64,000 nt of DNA from Uranotaenia lowii. Lineage: Eukaryota; Arthropoda; Insecta; Diptera; Culicidae. This document shows, one piece after another, positions 47,990 to 61,106 of the stretch (positions within the stretch are counted from its first letter, which is position 1; each line of letters starts with the position of its first letter). The stretch spans positions 119,970,226 through 120,034,225 of the forward strand of contig NC_073691.1 in NCBI RefSeq assembly GCF_029784155.1, in the 5' to 3' direction. Made by a program: the position numbers and the translations under genes. A model generated the notes under the pieces. It was given only the letters and a program-made list of their open reading frames with translations. It ran no database searches and was not told the origin of the DNA.

Positions 47990-48447
47990 GTTGCAATTAT
48001 TTACCTTTGATCACCACCAACAGATTCGATGTGTTCCGAAATTACAAGGACCGATTTTATCTGGAACTCGATCCAGTTACGCGGAAAAATGGAGTTTTAA
48101 AAAACGGGTATGTCTGCAAATTGGCAATTTTCAAAATGGCTACGATAGGAAAATCAAAGTATTCAAACATTTTGAGGTTAATGCTCAAGAACTACAAAAA
48201 TGGTTAAAATTCGAGAAGGAAACATTTTTAAAAACTAACCATATTGGCAGATTTTTTTGCGAAAGCCATTAAATGGTTTATTTTGAACCGAAAATGTTTA
48301 AATAAAAATAAGCATGTGGCAGCTGGAATTGTGATTATTTCCGATGATCCCCAGCAGGATGATGTTTTGCCGGTCAGTGTCAGTAGCATTTTTGAATCCT
48401 TCAAAAAAAAAATCGACATTGATTCGGCTTTTGACCCTTTTATATAA
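47990..48447 (+). pseudogene. decayed coding remnant, unknown protein
   Basis: Protein-like stretches occur in changing frames: FDVFRNYKDRFYLELDPVTRKNG (about 48022-48090), FEVNAQELQKWLKF (about 48170) and KHVAAGIVIISDDPQQDDVLPV, continuing to FDPFI before a TAA at 48445-48447. A frame change near 48255 joins the last two. The composition is less AT-driven than the surroundings, and no repeats explain it. I do not recognise it; a relation to the remnant at 45512 (both contain a DP-RK-G pattern) is only suggestive. Confidence 0.35.
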
Positions 48448-50926
48448 CTGCAAGCAGTGATGGTAAATTTCGCCCGTCACGCTTGACCCGAATAGTTTTG
48501 TTTCATCAAACGACTGGCACTGTTCTCAATTGACGGAGCCTCACTACTCTCATGACGGATAAAGCACGACAACAATCATCATTTCTCCATCCATTCCTCC
48601 AGCTCCTACACATGGTCAAAATTTCTCTTGAGAGTGACTGGCAAATCTCTTCACACTTCGATCGGCTGCTGACGGCAGGTACAACTAATTGAACGACTTG
48701 CTGGCAGAGAGCAACAGTAGCAATAAAAAACTGAAAACATGCTTGCTGGCAGGAGCAACAATAATAATAAATGCTTTTCTTGTTCCTCTTCGGTCGTCTT
48801 CGGCTTGATGGCAGGAACAACAATAATAATAAATAATAATAATAATGCGATAGCTGATTTGGGCTCCCGTAGGGTACCACTGTAAAAAAAATTACAGTAT
48901 TCCAGAAAAAAATGAGCATTGTTCTACATAAGGATTATTTATCGACTGAAATTAAATCGGATGAACAAGCGGAAAACATTGAAGGATGATTTAATAAAAA
49001 GTTGTCAAACAAACATGTATACAAATATTATTATCGGATTATCTATTGTTTATAAAACAAAAAAATGTGTTTGCTTTGAGCTTGGTCAATCAGCGGTCAA
49101 AATCACGGAAAAATGAATAATAAAAAAACCTGTTTGCGATGGGGTCAATCAGCGGACAAAATCACGAAAAAAATGAAAACCTGTAGTTGTTTAAATAAGT
49201 TTAGAGTTCGACGATGTTTTGCAGTCGGAGTTATCCGTATAAAGTTTAACTGAAAAGCGGTTAGCGTGTAGAAAACCGTCAGATATTATACTGATTTGAC
49301 AAATCGCACAAATATCGCAGTTATGAGTGCGCAGTTCAATTTTTTGCGATGCCAATGGTGGCCGTGAATTTCCGGAACACACTTTTTATACTGTTGCCGT
49401 ACAAAAAAAACGCAGGCAATACACAATTGCGACAAACTCTTGCAGAAAAACTTTCTTTAAAAGCACTCTTTTTATAAAACAAAATGGAGAAGATTCTCCT
49501 CGTCGCCACTGAGATTTCGGATGGAGAGTAGCAAGACGAGCGTGTTGTCTGTTCGAAGTCTGGAATCAAAGAGACCAGCTTTTATTTGGTTTTTCATTTC
49601 GTAATGTTTCCCATACAGTTTGACGTTTTCTTTTATCATCGCTCACGCTTAGTGAAAGAAACCCTTTGTTGGGTTGGATTCAACAGTATTATTTCCTATA
49701 ATAGATTATTCACCGCTCACAACTCCATTTTTTAACTTCTCATATACGATTTGTTACATTTTAACGACAACATAATTGAATTCGACCAGCATAAAAAGTA
49801 TCAAAGACGCATTTATCGCATCAAAAATCTTCGTCATGCCAAATTCGTTAATTCTCAGGCTATGGAAAAATGTGTTTTCAATTAAGTAGATTGTTTTTTG
49901 TTTTGTCTGGGATTTTAACGCTCGTAATTAATTCAATCTCAATAAATTCTAAGAATAATAATTGTTCATTCCGATGACTTCATGTTTTGTCCTCTCTTGC
50001 AAAATAATGATTTGAAGATTGATTCAAGAATTTACTTCTTAACTTTTCAATGAAATTAGTGAAGTAAAAGTGAATTTTTTAACTGTGTTTACTGCTCCGG
50101 CTAGCCTACCGCACGGAAGGCTACCGTCGCGCGATTAGAAATTTTCCCAGTAACCGCAATATTTTAGCTTCAAATGAATGGGGAATGAATGACTAGCAAA
50201 CGAAGTGACTGCATGGTCGTTAAGGAACAGTCAATTGAGTTTGACGGACCAAGAGGCTTCACAGTCACAGCTTCACGCCTCATGACGATGACTTTTGCCA
50301 AGCCTGACTGCTATTCCTGCAATCGAAAGAGAATTTTAATTTCCATTTTTTTTATTTCAACTTCAGCTATAACCTATACCATTTTTTTATTCTATTCTGA
50401 AAGAATTTGGTCCGGGATTAATACAACATTAACTGTGAAAGCGAATTTTATTCTTTTCGCACAATAAACCACCATCTCGAATGAAAAAGGAAAACTTATG
50501 CTGCGAAAAAAAGAAAACAATAAATCTACCGTGTTTTACATTGTTTTCGATTAAATTTTATACTGAGAAATATTTTTAGATCAGGGCGTGTAAAAAAAAC
50601 CATACAAAATCAAGTTTGAACCAACGCGTTGCAACCATTCAAAAATAGATCAAAAGAGTGTAAAATTAAATTAAATTGTAAATCATTTTTTAATTACACT
50701 GATGAAAAAGTAGATCACTCGTGTTTTAGTTTGCGTATACTTTCAGAAAAATTTTGTTGTGTAGGTGTTATCAATTTCATTTTGACTGGACATGATCAAA
50801 CTTTTTACTTTATCTTTTTCTTCGCTCTTTGCTAAGAGGGAAAAAATGTTTAATTAGCAAGAAAGGGATCGTCAATTTGAAACTAAATTTGAAAACCTGT
50901 AGACATATGGATATCTAAATTAAGTA
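48448..50926. other. Non-coding with ATA-rich tandem pieces at 48700-48845
   Basis: The phrase GGCAGGARCAACAATAATAATAA occurs twice (about 48748 and 48811) followed by (ATA)n. Elsewhere in this stretch I saw only chance frames. Confidence 0.4.
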
Positions 50927-51863
50927 CCGTCAACTGGGGCAACATGCAACACTTTTCAACTTCAATGGCTTCTAAAATCTTAATGATTACAAATAATCAT
51001 ACCTCTTGTACATCAAAAGTTTTAAGGTTGATGGGACACCAAACTGATGTAGTCAGAAAAATTATTGGTTTAACCAGTTATTTTTAAATTTACAAAAACA
51101 TGCGATTTTCACAATACTAAGAAAAGTGGTTAAATTGAAACAAACTCTGTAATTAAAGAAAAATCAAATTAAAACGTTTGAAAATTTATAGTTTTTGAAA
51201 CATTTGTGATGTCGTAACAAGTTTTGTTCGAATTAAATTTTACATTTTTTCTGTAAAAATATTTTTTAAGAAAAAGGTGTTAATCTGCTGCATATATTCA
51301 GGGGTAAAGAATACTACAAAATATTCTATAAGCTGAATCCATAAAAATAAATCCTAGGATGAATGAAATATAAATGTTAACAAACGCATAATGCAAAACA
51401 ATCATATCCCAGCATATGGAAAAGCGATTTATGAGATTTAGTTCTGATATTCATTTTGTTGCATTTTGCCCCAGACAGCTAACTGAATTTTATAAATATT
51501 TATTTAAAAAAAATTGGTGATTGTCCGAAAAATATTTATACACCAACCGTGTTGGTATAGGATAATGAAAGCAATTTAAAGTTTGTAGGTGATATCATTA
51601 AGCCAATCCGTCATACTAGGTTGAGTTTTTTAAGACATTGAACAATGTAAAAATTTGTACATCAATTGCTCGATTTTTAATTTTTTTTTATGAGAATCAA
51701 CAACTTTAAAAACTCCTTTACGATGTTAAAAACAATGTCATTATCAATTTGTTATCATTTAATGATAACTTCATTACTGTATATTGAAATAAAAATTGAA
51801 TTAATGTTGTGGTATACACATGTTGCATCTAACCCTGCTTTTGTATGATGCTCCGTTTGACGG
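50927..51863. mobile_element. 937-bp TA-flanked MITE, CCGTCAACTGGGGCA family
   Basis: The left end CCGTCAACTGGGGCAACATG and the right end (TGCTCCGTTTGACGG) are inverted relatives, flanked by TA at 50925-50926 and 51864-51865. TGCAAC/GTTGCA phrases occur inside both ends. It is related to 59545-60452 over most of its length and more distantly to 12063-13718. Confidence 0.85.
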
Positions 51864-52454
51864 TATCTAAATAAGTAAAAATTTCTTATAATGATTGTTC
51901 ATGGAAATTTTATCAGCAAAGAGCCTTTTTGATTATTTATAATAAATTATGGCCAAATGTCATCAGGGGAGTGGAAATATAATAACAAAACAAAGATGGT
52001 ATAAAGAACTTTATAATATCATCAGAAAAAATTTGCAAGAACACAAAATCTGTCAATAATAGCGGTTGTAAAACGATTCTGTGCAATACATACTTTCAGG
52101 CGCTTTTTAAATCACTGTGTCCAACAGTATTCAGAACAACCATTCTTTATGTTATTAAAAAGTCGTAACTTGTGGTCTAAAATACTTACAAATTATAGAA
52201 ATTTAGTTGAAGAATCAAAACTGAGAAGGAATCGGTTTTCATAACAAATTTTTCTTTTCTTTTTTTTTTATCAATTTTCGTAAGTTCCACAAGGATTTCC
52301 TATGGAAGTGCTCATAAATATAAAAAAAACTAAGAAATGCATTTTGTTCAGTATTTACTAAACATTTTGTGTATGAATTTCATCCGAATAAGCATTTGGG
52401 CTTCTCATCTGAAAACGCACATGTAAAAGTTCAAAAGTGATAATTGCTGCTTCA

Positions 52455-52997
52455 CAGTGTCCAGCATCTTTCTGGGTAATTCTTTTTGAACGCTAATTTA
52501 CACTGTTAAATGTACATTAAAACTAGCGCTACTTACTAAAGCGCTAATTGCTAACCGCTAATTGATGACCTATTTAGAAGTTCCGTGAAACGGGGCATCA
52601 TGCAACAGCGGAGTTTGATGCAACATCTGTAAACCACAGCACTTATTCAATTTAAATTATAATAAATTGTTATATTGGTATCATTTGATGACTACAAAAT
52701 GATGATAATATAGTTTCTCACATCTGGAGCTGGTTTTTTGATGTTTTTTATTTTTTTATTTTCACGGCAATTTAGAAAAATCTAGCAATAGATTTGACAT
52801 TAAGCTTCTATGAGTTACTACCCGTGAGCTCAAAACAATTAAACGTGAATTAGCGGTCTTCATTAGCGAAATCAAACATTAGTCGAACTTTTTAAATCGC
52901 AAGCTTTATCAAAATTTAGCGACAAAATTGAATGGCTACCGAAAAGTTTGCGGACTTATAAGCGATTAGCAAATAAGCGCTTAAGTGCCAAACACTG
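52455..52997. mobile_element. 543-bp hAT-type element
   Basis: The ends CAGTGTCCAGCATC and TGCCAAACACTG, with CGCTAATTGCTAACCGC-type repeats inside, are flanked by CTGCTTCA (52447-52454) and CTGCTTAA (52998-53005), 7 of 8 identical. It is related to the 430-bp element at 18319. It contains a short piece resembling the end of the CCGTCAACTGGGGCA family at about 52590. Confidence 0.7.
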
Positions 52998-53005
52998 CTG
53001 CTTAA

Positions 53006-56000
53006 GCTTTTATAACCAGAAACTTCAGCTATTTGTAGAATTCCACAGTTGGAAAATATTTGTTAATCTTTTTGGACCGTTTTAGTCCAAAAATTCCAAA
53101 ACCAAATTCGATATACTGAGCTGAGGCTGTACCAAAGTCACATATGCGATATTTGTCTTAGTTTCAAGGTATGCTTAAATAAACAGATATTTTTATTCTA
53201 TTAAAATGCTTAAAAACCTGCTACTTAATGAGTATTAAATTCTGAAGTCGTTGTTGATATACTTCGAAGCCTGGGTAAATATATTTCCCGGAATTGTAAA
53301 CTTATATCTGAAACCATGGAGTGGGTAAAAAATCATTTTGATGTCGTTCAGTTTGTTAAAGGATACAAGTGTGAAATTTCTTTTGAAAATATATTTTTAT
53401 TGATACCCAGTATACTAGGTATTACCTAATTTATATATTCCCTTTTTTTTTAATTGAATAAAAATTTGTTCGATGAACTTTTACTACACATGACAAACAT
53501 ACACATGAAAACCTTTTTACTGCATTAAAGTTGTTTTTCTTTGAAATTTTATTCATTTTTAATTCTAAATTTTACAAATTATATAATTATCGTTTTGAAA
53601 GCCAAACCGATTAAAAAATCAAATAAGTTGATAAAAAAGGCTCCTCACTACTACTGATTTAAGCTATATTTCATTTGAATTTCATAGCATTCCGTCTCAC
53701 GACATAACTTGACGAACATAATTCCTAAAACTCATTAGCAGTAATCCATTTTCATGAATCTTTTTTTTAAGGTTTTGAAAAATATTTATAACGTTTTGAA
53801 AAAACATTATCACCTACAGTTAATTTAAAAAAAAAATCAATCAGTTCGATTGAGGCTATGAAAATTTTCCATCATGTTTTTCTCCTGTTGCATAAATGTT
53901 AGATTACATTCTAACATCAGAGAAATGAAATACACACGATAACCCCTTTTTATTATTCAGATGTTAAACATAACAAATCGATGTTCCAATTCAGATGAGA
54001 GTTACGAAGCTGCATGATGTTTCTTACCCTTTCCAGGTATCGTGAATTAATATGCAGCTATACCTAGCTTCAATCTTTCCAGTTTACATCGAAGTTGTCT
54101 CTAGAGTCCGTTCCAGGAATTGTATGAGGGATCTGCAGATTGAGCAAGTAAACTTGCAAATTTGAATGTGATTCGGGCTGTTGTTCTGTACATTCAAATG
54201 CTCATTTACGTGATGTACATAGGTATAGTTGAAAACGTGAAATAGATCATCAATGCAGATTTTATATCTTATTCTCTTTGAATTATTTTTTTAAAAACAG
54301 GAAACGCATAATTTTTGTGCATAAATTTGGAGATGAAAAATATTTTTCTCTACTGGAAGCTGAAAACCATTATCTTTTAGAATCAGCTTATTTAAAAGTT
54401 GTGGAATGTAGGGAATTTCAATTGCCTCAATTGATTTTTAACCTTACAAAAAAATACAAAATCTTCATACTGCATTTTACTAGAGAAAGAAAATTGTCGA
54501 ATTCGAATCACAACAAAATATCGAAAAGGTTTTTATCCATTTTATTTTGATCTTTTTTTTTAAATAATCGAGCAGCTGAGATAAATTCAACAGTACCAAA
54601 ACAAATATTTTCTGGTTCTACGAGCTGAAGCCACCTTTATCTTTGCGAGCGAAAAGATTTGTTTTCCGAGCAGGCCCTCGATGTCGTTCAGCCTCTCTTT
54701 TTTTTTGCTTGTTCATCTGCAAAACATGCTTTCGGAAGCGGCTTTCTTTTGAAACTGTCTCGCTCCTCGAAAACCCTCTAAAAGCTCTAGCACGAAACAT
54801 TATCTCCAAATCTACCTACCAATTCCATACCTTACATATCTCGCAAGGTGTTATGCCGTATAGTTAAAGTATATCAGCACCATGTAGAATGTGCCTTACA
54901 AGAAATACAATTTCCCTTCGCACGTTTTTACCGCAGACCCGTTTCTGCGAGCATGAATACAGATGATTGTATGATAAACACACACACACATACATATAAG
55001 CTCACCTACAAACATCTGTATGCGCAAACAAATACGCACACGTACACAGGTGCCAGTAAACAATTTCACTTTAAAACTCGATTTCCTTATGGCGATCCCT
55101 TGGAGGCATGACTAGGTAACTGAGTCATCGTGATGAGAAAAGAAAATTTTAGTTAGGCTTTTAAACTACTCTTTACAATATAATTCAGAACTATTATAGG
55201 ATTACAACTTAACCAATTTTAAATTAAAAATACAAAAGACGACGACGAGAAACACTCTGGAAATAGGAATATAAAATAAACAAGGATAAAAAAAATAAGA
55301 TTTGAATGTGATTTAAACTTCAAAATGTTTCTGAAGAAAGATTCCAAATTCCTAAAAATATATTTTTTTTAATTTTCTGTTAATTTCCTGGCATACAAAT
55401 TAGAGGAGTCCACAAGGGCGTGAAAGCGAGGCTCGATTATGTTTCCAGTTCCAAATTTACACCACATTTCCACAGAGATGCGAAATGGTTGGGGTTTGAG
55501 CAAACTTCACGCACTTGTTACCGATAGGTAGGTTTTTTTCTTCCTTTTACTCGTGTGAAAATTGGAAAACCTGTTTTCGTTCTACATAACAGCAAACAAC
55601 GTTCGTTCGCTCAAAGATTTCCGACCACCAGCTTCGAGCAGCAGCTGGGAAAATATTCTGCATACATTTCTACATACATATGTTTGAGCTGTCGTGTTTT
55701 TTTTTCACTCTGCGCTGGGCGTGAAGAGGATAAAGTTTGAGAGTTAAATTGCAAAATGGAGGATGGTGTTGAGAGGGAAATTCATCGGGAAAACATCCTT
55801 GTGAGATAGGTACTTGAGAATTTCGCCATCTAGGTGAATGTGTGTGTTAGAAAGTTGTGATGTTGTACTCACGACCTACAGCCAGAGCAGATAAGATGTG
55901 TTTCTCGACTTTAGCCTCAAGTTTTGCTTCTCGTTGTTATGTTGCGATCACTAATAAAGTACTTATATCTAAAACACCAAAGAGTTTGCGGTCTTTCAAA

Positions 56001-56429
56001 CTTTGTTTCCTAATTCACTTGCATGGGTTATACGAAGATTAATATCTTGCTTTAAACTTTCTTTATCTGATAAACGGAATATCATTTGCTAAAACGAGGA
56101 AGTTTTCAGACTATTTCCGTAAATTTTGTTATATTTAGCTCCGTAAGCCTCAATTAAAGTTAGATGGTATATTTGATAGCCTTCCAAAGCTGTTTGCCGA
56201 GTACCCGTTTCAGTGAAATTGAACAGATTTCGATATGTAATAAATTCATTGTGTCGGTAACTAATACTTGCTTCTTAATATTTAACACTTTTACCACATT
56301 ATCTATCAATCGTAAGCTACATATGAAAAATTTAAAAAAAAAAAACAAATTTTATTCATCAAGTGGTTATTATTCTTGACAGCACTATTGAATCTTAGAG
56401 TTTATTGATTTTTGAAATAGTTAAGAATA
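53006..56429. other. Long non-coding stretch
   Basis: I found only chance frames and a short (CA)n near 54979. There are no paired element ends or coding signals that I would defend. Confidence 0.4.
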
Positions 56430-57709
56430 AAGGGTGATTCGGTCAAAATTTGGTCAATATCAACTTGACGTATTTCTTTCAATTTTGGATTTTAAAAACC
56501 TGAACACCCCTCATTTTAAAGGTGTGTGTGCGTAGAATGTTGCTCCTATTTTGATTTTGGAATTCACTATTCAGTTGTCAAAATGCCGTCCAAGGAAGAA
56601 GAGCAGCGTATCAAAATTACGTTCGCGCATCGCGAAAATCTGAGCTACTCACACGCAAAGCTGGTAAAATCGCTAAAAGTTGGCAAATCAACCGTTACAA
56701 ATGAAATTAATGTGTTTGGGGATCATTTGTCGACAGCCAGGAAGTCTGGATCGCGGAGAAATCGAAAACCGGAAGCCGCTGAGACGACAAAGAGAGTTTC
56801 CGGTAGTTTCAAGCGAAACCCTAACCTCTCTTTCCGAGATGCCGCAAATGAGCTGGATGTATCGTCTAAAACCGTGCATTGAGCCAAAAAACTAGCCGGA
56901 CTATCGACTTACAAGAAGGTAGTGACTCCAAATCGCGATGATAAACAAAATACGATGACCAAAGCGCGATCCCGGAGGCTGTACACGACGATGCTGACAA
57001 AGTTTGACTGCGTAATAATGGACGACGAAACCTACGTCAAAGCCGACTGACTACAAGCAGCTTCCGGGACAGGAGTTTTATACGGCAAAAAGAAGGGGAA
57101 AGGTAGCAGATATTTTCAAGAACAGGAAACTGTCAAAGTTTGCGAAGAAATATCTGATTTGGCAAGCCATCTGTACCTGTGGCTTGAAAAGCAGCATTTT
57201 CATAGCTTCCGGGACTTTCAACCAAGAAATTTACGTGAAAGAGTGTTTGAATAAACGTCTGCTGCCTTTCCTGAAGAAACACGGTTGTTCTATACTGTTT
57301 TGGCCGGATTTGGCATCTTGCCATAACGGTAAAAAGACCGAGGAGTGGTACGCCGCCAACAACGTGCAGGTGGTTCCCAAGGACAAGAACCCTCCCAACA
57401 CGCCAGAGATCCGCCCAATTGAGAAATACTGGGCTATTGTCAAGCGGAACCTAAAGAAGATAAAAAAAACTGCTAAAGACGAGCAGCAGTTCAAGGCAAA
57501 CTGGCTGGTGGCTGTACAAAATCTGATGCCAGGGGTTAAGCGTAAGGCCCGGCTATTCGGATTTGGAAAAGCGGAAGCCTAACTGAATATTTTTCCTGAA
57601 TTTTATACTTATGAAACTTGAAAAACAAATTTAATTTGATTTTTTAAGTATACGATTTCACCGATTTACACGCGTTTTCCCTTGACCAAATTTTGACCGT
57701 ATCACCCTT
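56430..57709 (+). mobile_element. near-full-length DD37E mariner element, 1280 bp
   Basis: The inverted ends AAGGGTGATTCGGTCAAAAT and ATTTTGACCGTATCACCCTT are flanked by TA at 56428-56429 and 57710-57711. The transposase frame lies between them at 56583-57582. A short GTGTGTGTG tract at 56522-56530, just upstream of the ATG, is the counterpart of the expanded array in the copy at 22924-27537. Confidence 0.95.
56583..57582 (+). pseudogene. DD37E mariner transposase, full-length but broken
   Basis: The ATG at 56583 opens MPSKEEEQRIKITFAHREN, the first HTH (SYSHAKLVKSL, KSTVTNEINVF), then a linker and the second HTH (NLSFRDAANELDVSSKTVH). It is interrupted by a TGA at 56880-56882, where the 26-kb copy has an Arg codon. 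The first catalytic Asp is in VIMDDETYVKAD. A four-base duplication (GACT) near 57046 then shifts the frame, and an extra nine bases lie near 57170. The C-terminal frame 57184-57582 carries FWPDLASCHNG and RPIEKYWAIVK, again 37 residues apart, and ends FGFGKAEA. A 20-codon part present in the other copy is shortened near 57507. The element cannot make active transposase, but its ends look mobilisable. Confidence 0.9.
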
Positions 57710-57735
57710 TACATCTCTCTAAAAATGCGTAAATA

Positions 57736-57850
57736 AAGCTTGCCAGATTGCTCGGTTTTATCCGAACTTGCCCGCATATTTGATAATAAATTTGGGAAAA
57801 GCTTGGTCCGACCCGATTCTATTAGAAAGGTCCAAGGCTTTCTAAAAATA
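57736..57850. repeat. decayed fragment of the AGGTTGCCAGATT family
   Basis: GCCAGATTGCTCGGTTTTATCC and following bases resemble the end region of the element at 6311-6705 and the fragment near 17440. No second end was found. Confidence 0.4.
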
Positions 57851-57999
57851 ATTTTGAAAATTTTTCTGATAGTCTTGATTGCGATTTAAAAACTGTTTAT
57901 GAGTTGTGATGAAAAATAAAAGTTTTTTTTTTCTTAATTTTTGTTCTGGAATTTTGTTCGAGACAGCGCCTTGGTTATTGAGAGTATTTGTATTTATAT

Positions 58000-58990
58000 G
58001 TATGAACTGTTACTGCCAGATCCAGAAGGGATCCAGCCTAAGCCCTCGAATCCCTGGTCGTTCCTCTGGGGATTCAGTGGAGGGTGGGCACACAAGGCCT
58101 TCTTTTGTTGGCTGAGCTCGAGCGTGCGATAACGGAGATCTCAAGGTCGGCTCCTGGGCCTAGTTGGCAAATCGGAGTTCTTCCTAGTGTGTAGAGTAAT
58201 CAAAACTATTTACAATTTTACTTTTTGGTTTATTACCCTAACTTTATAAATTTCCTGTGTAAGTGTGTCAGTATGTTTGTGTTTTGGTGTTAAATGTTTA
58301 CAGGTACCTGCGTTGTTATCTGGTTTCGGATGTCGATTGCGTGGTTCTTTCCGGACCGGAAGTAGTGCCCTCGCGTCAGGAACCAGTAGCACTATGGTGG
58401 CTAGCTCAGCGCGTGGGTGGCGACGGAACACTTACGGAGCTTTCTAGCAGAAAACGAGGTCTGAAGAACCAACTTGAGGCTGGATATTGGCATGTGATGG
58501 CGGAACGTAGCGAGGTTGAACGTGGTGTTCATAAATGGTCCAACCGTGATCTTCTGATTGGGATCCAGCGGAGTGTGACCTGGAAGATCGTCACTTAGCG
58601 GCTTGTTGTTCGATGGATCTTGGATGAGCGGAGGTGAATTAGAGTGCAAAGGCTCCAGATGTCCGGATAATAGGAACACCCTGGGACCTCGATCGAAGCG
58701 GTTTTCAAGGCATATGCTAGCCAAAACTCTCGGGTCCTGAAGAAATCGTTTTGTTTTAAAAGAAGAACCTTTAAACCCACCTCGCTGTGGCTTTCATCTC
58801 TCACCTGATCCTTCCAATAACCGTTATACCGAACACTCTGATTCGAGAAACAAACGCCTTGATCTCTACTCTATGGAAGTCCGCTAGTAATAGATCGAGT
58901 TCTCCTATGCGATCTTTTTCGAACCTACACTTTTTCCCGCCATATCCTCTGTCTCCAATTCTTCCGTTTTCTTACTCTTTCTAGCAAGAT
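58000..58990. other. GC-richer block, unassigned; possible retroelement piece
   Basis: Composition changes sharply here. A plus-strand frame from 58263 to 58598 follows a plausible donor (TGTGTAAGTG near 58257) and acceptor (TTTACAG at 58303), but the predicted protein has no motif I know; the minus strand is also open over 58401-58724. The block may be part of a retrotransposon leader or a host fragment. I make no functional call. Confidence 0.3.
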
Positions 58991-59214
58991 CGTCTACAAA
59001 CCTCTTCGAAACTTTCCTACCAGATCTGTTTGTTTTCGAATTCAAGTGTCGGAGTGTCTGTGTTGAGGGGTTTGTCTGTACTGGGTATAAATTTGAATAT
59101 TCCTAAATTTGAAAAACCTAAGCCTAGGGAGAAACATGCACAAAATCTGGACTCCATAAATACGAACGGTAACAGAACTTTTATGAATTCAATCAAACTT
59201 AAATTTGTGCAATT

Positions 59215-60700
59215 TTTCGTCGTCAGGAAAATAAATTCCTGCTTTTACGACCAATGAACTGTTAGAATAGTTTCCGCTACTCACGCTTTTACCCTCTTAA
59301 ACGCAAAATTCATGAAACTTTGATTCATCCATTTCCAGTTTTCTCATGTTTTTAAGCTTATCTTAGCTGATGCTTTTGACAACAGCCTGCCAAACAGTTT
59401 TCGTTAGTGATGATTAGATTATGATGTTTTGAAACATTCTGCTCAACAAGTAAGGTAAAATAATGATTGGCTTTGGTTTCATGCTGATTTTAGTGAACTC
59501 CGTCTTTAAGCATGTTTGAGCACTAATGAAAGTAAAATAACATACCGTCAACTGGGGCATCATGCAACACTTTTTAACTTCAATGGCTTCTTAAAACATA
59601 ATGTTCACTGATAATCATACCTTATGTACATCAAAAGTTTTAAGGTTGATCATCAAATTGACGAAGTCAGGAAAATTATTGGTTCCACCAGTTAATTTTG
59701 AATTTCAAAAACATGCGATTTTCACCCTACTAAGAAAATGGGGTAACTTGCAACAAACTTTGATTTTTATCAAAAATCATATGAAAACGTTTGAAAATTT
59801 ATAGTTTATGGTATATTTGTAGTGTCTTACCGTGTAAAGCACCAATTGCAGAATTTTTGGTTTTGTTCGAATTAAATTATACATTTTTCTGTCAAAATGT
59901 TTTCAAAGAAAAAGCATAAATGTGTTGCATACATTTAGGGGTAAAAATGCTACAAAAAAACTAGTTCCTGGAATCATGAAAATTATTGTTTGGATGGATG
60001 GAATTTTGAAATTAATTAACTCGTGATGCAAAACAATCATATTCCAGCTCATGGAAACGAGATTTCAGTGGTGAAACTTTGATTTGCATTTGATGGATTT
60101 TAACCCAGGTTTGTAAGGGATTATAAAAATATTTAGTTCAAAAAAATTGGTGATTGCCCTAGAAAAAATATTATTACACTAACACTGTTGGTATAGGTTA
60201 ATGAAAAAAATATAAAGTTTGCAAGCCAATCCGTCATACTGGGTAAAGTTTTATATGGCATCGAAAAATGTAAAAAAAATATACATCTATTGCTCCATTT
60301 TTGCTATGAGAATCTATAACTTTAGAAAACTATCACACGATGGGGGAAACTATGTCATCATCATTTTGTTTTTATTGAATGATAACTTTATGATATTATA
60401 TTAAAATAAAAACCGAATAAGTGTTGTGGTATACACATGTTGCATCAAACCTAGGGTTGCCATCCGTCCCGCTTTTTAAGAAAATGTTCCGCCGTCCCGC
60501 TTTTTTCTGAAAAAACTTTTGTGGTACACTCAACCCCTTCCAATCCTACCACTTCAGAATAGTTGGTTCGTGCTTGATAAAAACTCTTGTTGTAAAACTT
60601 CTCATTGATCATTTTCAACTCCTGTAATTTTTTCTTATCTTCTTTTATCCATTTATGATTTTCAAAACTAGAAATGATCTTATTTCATGAACATGATAAG
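59215..60700. repeat. dispersed repeat, copy 1, split by a MITE
   Basis: Bases 59219-59350 match 63035-63160, and 60463-60700 match 63163-63400. The two halves are adjacent at 63 kb but separated by 1.1 kb here, because 59350-60462 (containing the MITE at 59545) is extra. The shared sequence includes CCATTTCCAGTTTTCTCATG and GTTGGTTCGTGCTTGA. Confidence 0.6.
59545..60452. mobile_element. CCGTCAACTGGGGCA-family MITE, right end lost
   Basis: The left end CCGTCAACTGGGGCATCATG follows TA at 59543-59544. The body matches 50927-51863 through to GGTATACACATGTTGCATC at about 60429. The terminal 35 or so bases with the right inverted end are replaced by the repeat sequence that begins near 60460. Confidence 0.75.
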
Positions 60701-60709
60701 CACCGATAA

Positions 60710-61102
60710 GTCTGCCAGAATATTTACAAGACATATCCGGATCGGGCGAATCCAAGAAATTTTATCTAGAAACCTGGCAAAATCCGGGCAAATTTTTTAA
60801 ACCACGGAAATACATTTGAAAATATATTTTTACATCAAAACATATCAGCAGATTTTAAATCATGTTTTAAGCTTCCTAAGAACTGTTCTTGATTATTTAT
60901 ATAAAACTTGCTCAAACAATCGTTTTTGGACGCAAAAACAAAAATTTTAAATAACTGAATTTAAGTTTTTTTCCAGTTTTGGTAATAAAGTGAATGGTTT
61001 TGTGAAAATCCAGGCTTTTTTCCACGAAATCCGGGCAATCGGGCCGGGCAGAACTTTTCCTAAATTTTGATTCAAATATCCGGACAGGTTCGGGTAATCT
61101 GG
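60710..61102. repeat. relative of the AGGTTGCCAGATT MITE
   Basis: TGCCAGAATATT on the left and GGTAATCTGG on the right are weak inverted ends. The interior shares AAAATCCGGGCAAATTT and CCAGGCTTTTTTCC-type phrases with 6311-6705, and the length is similar (about 390 bp). Confidence 0.55.
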
Positions 61103-61106
61103 TTAA

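Noticed and set aside
50189..50467. 92-codon plus-strand frame with a hydrophobic segment
   Set aside because: The hydrophobic run comes from T-rich DNA; there is no other coding evidence.
54278..54550. 90-codon plus-strand frame
   Set aside because: It is AT-driven in composition, without splice sites, motifs or neighbours to support it.
58263..58598. 111-codon frame as a gene
   Set aside because: The opposite strand is equally open, and no family resemblance was seen; kept only as an unassigned block.
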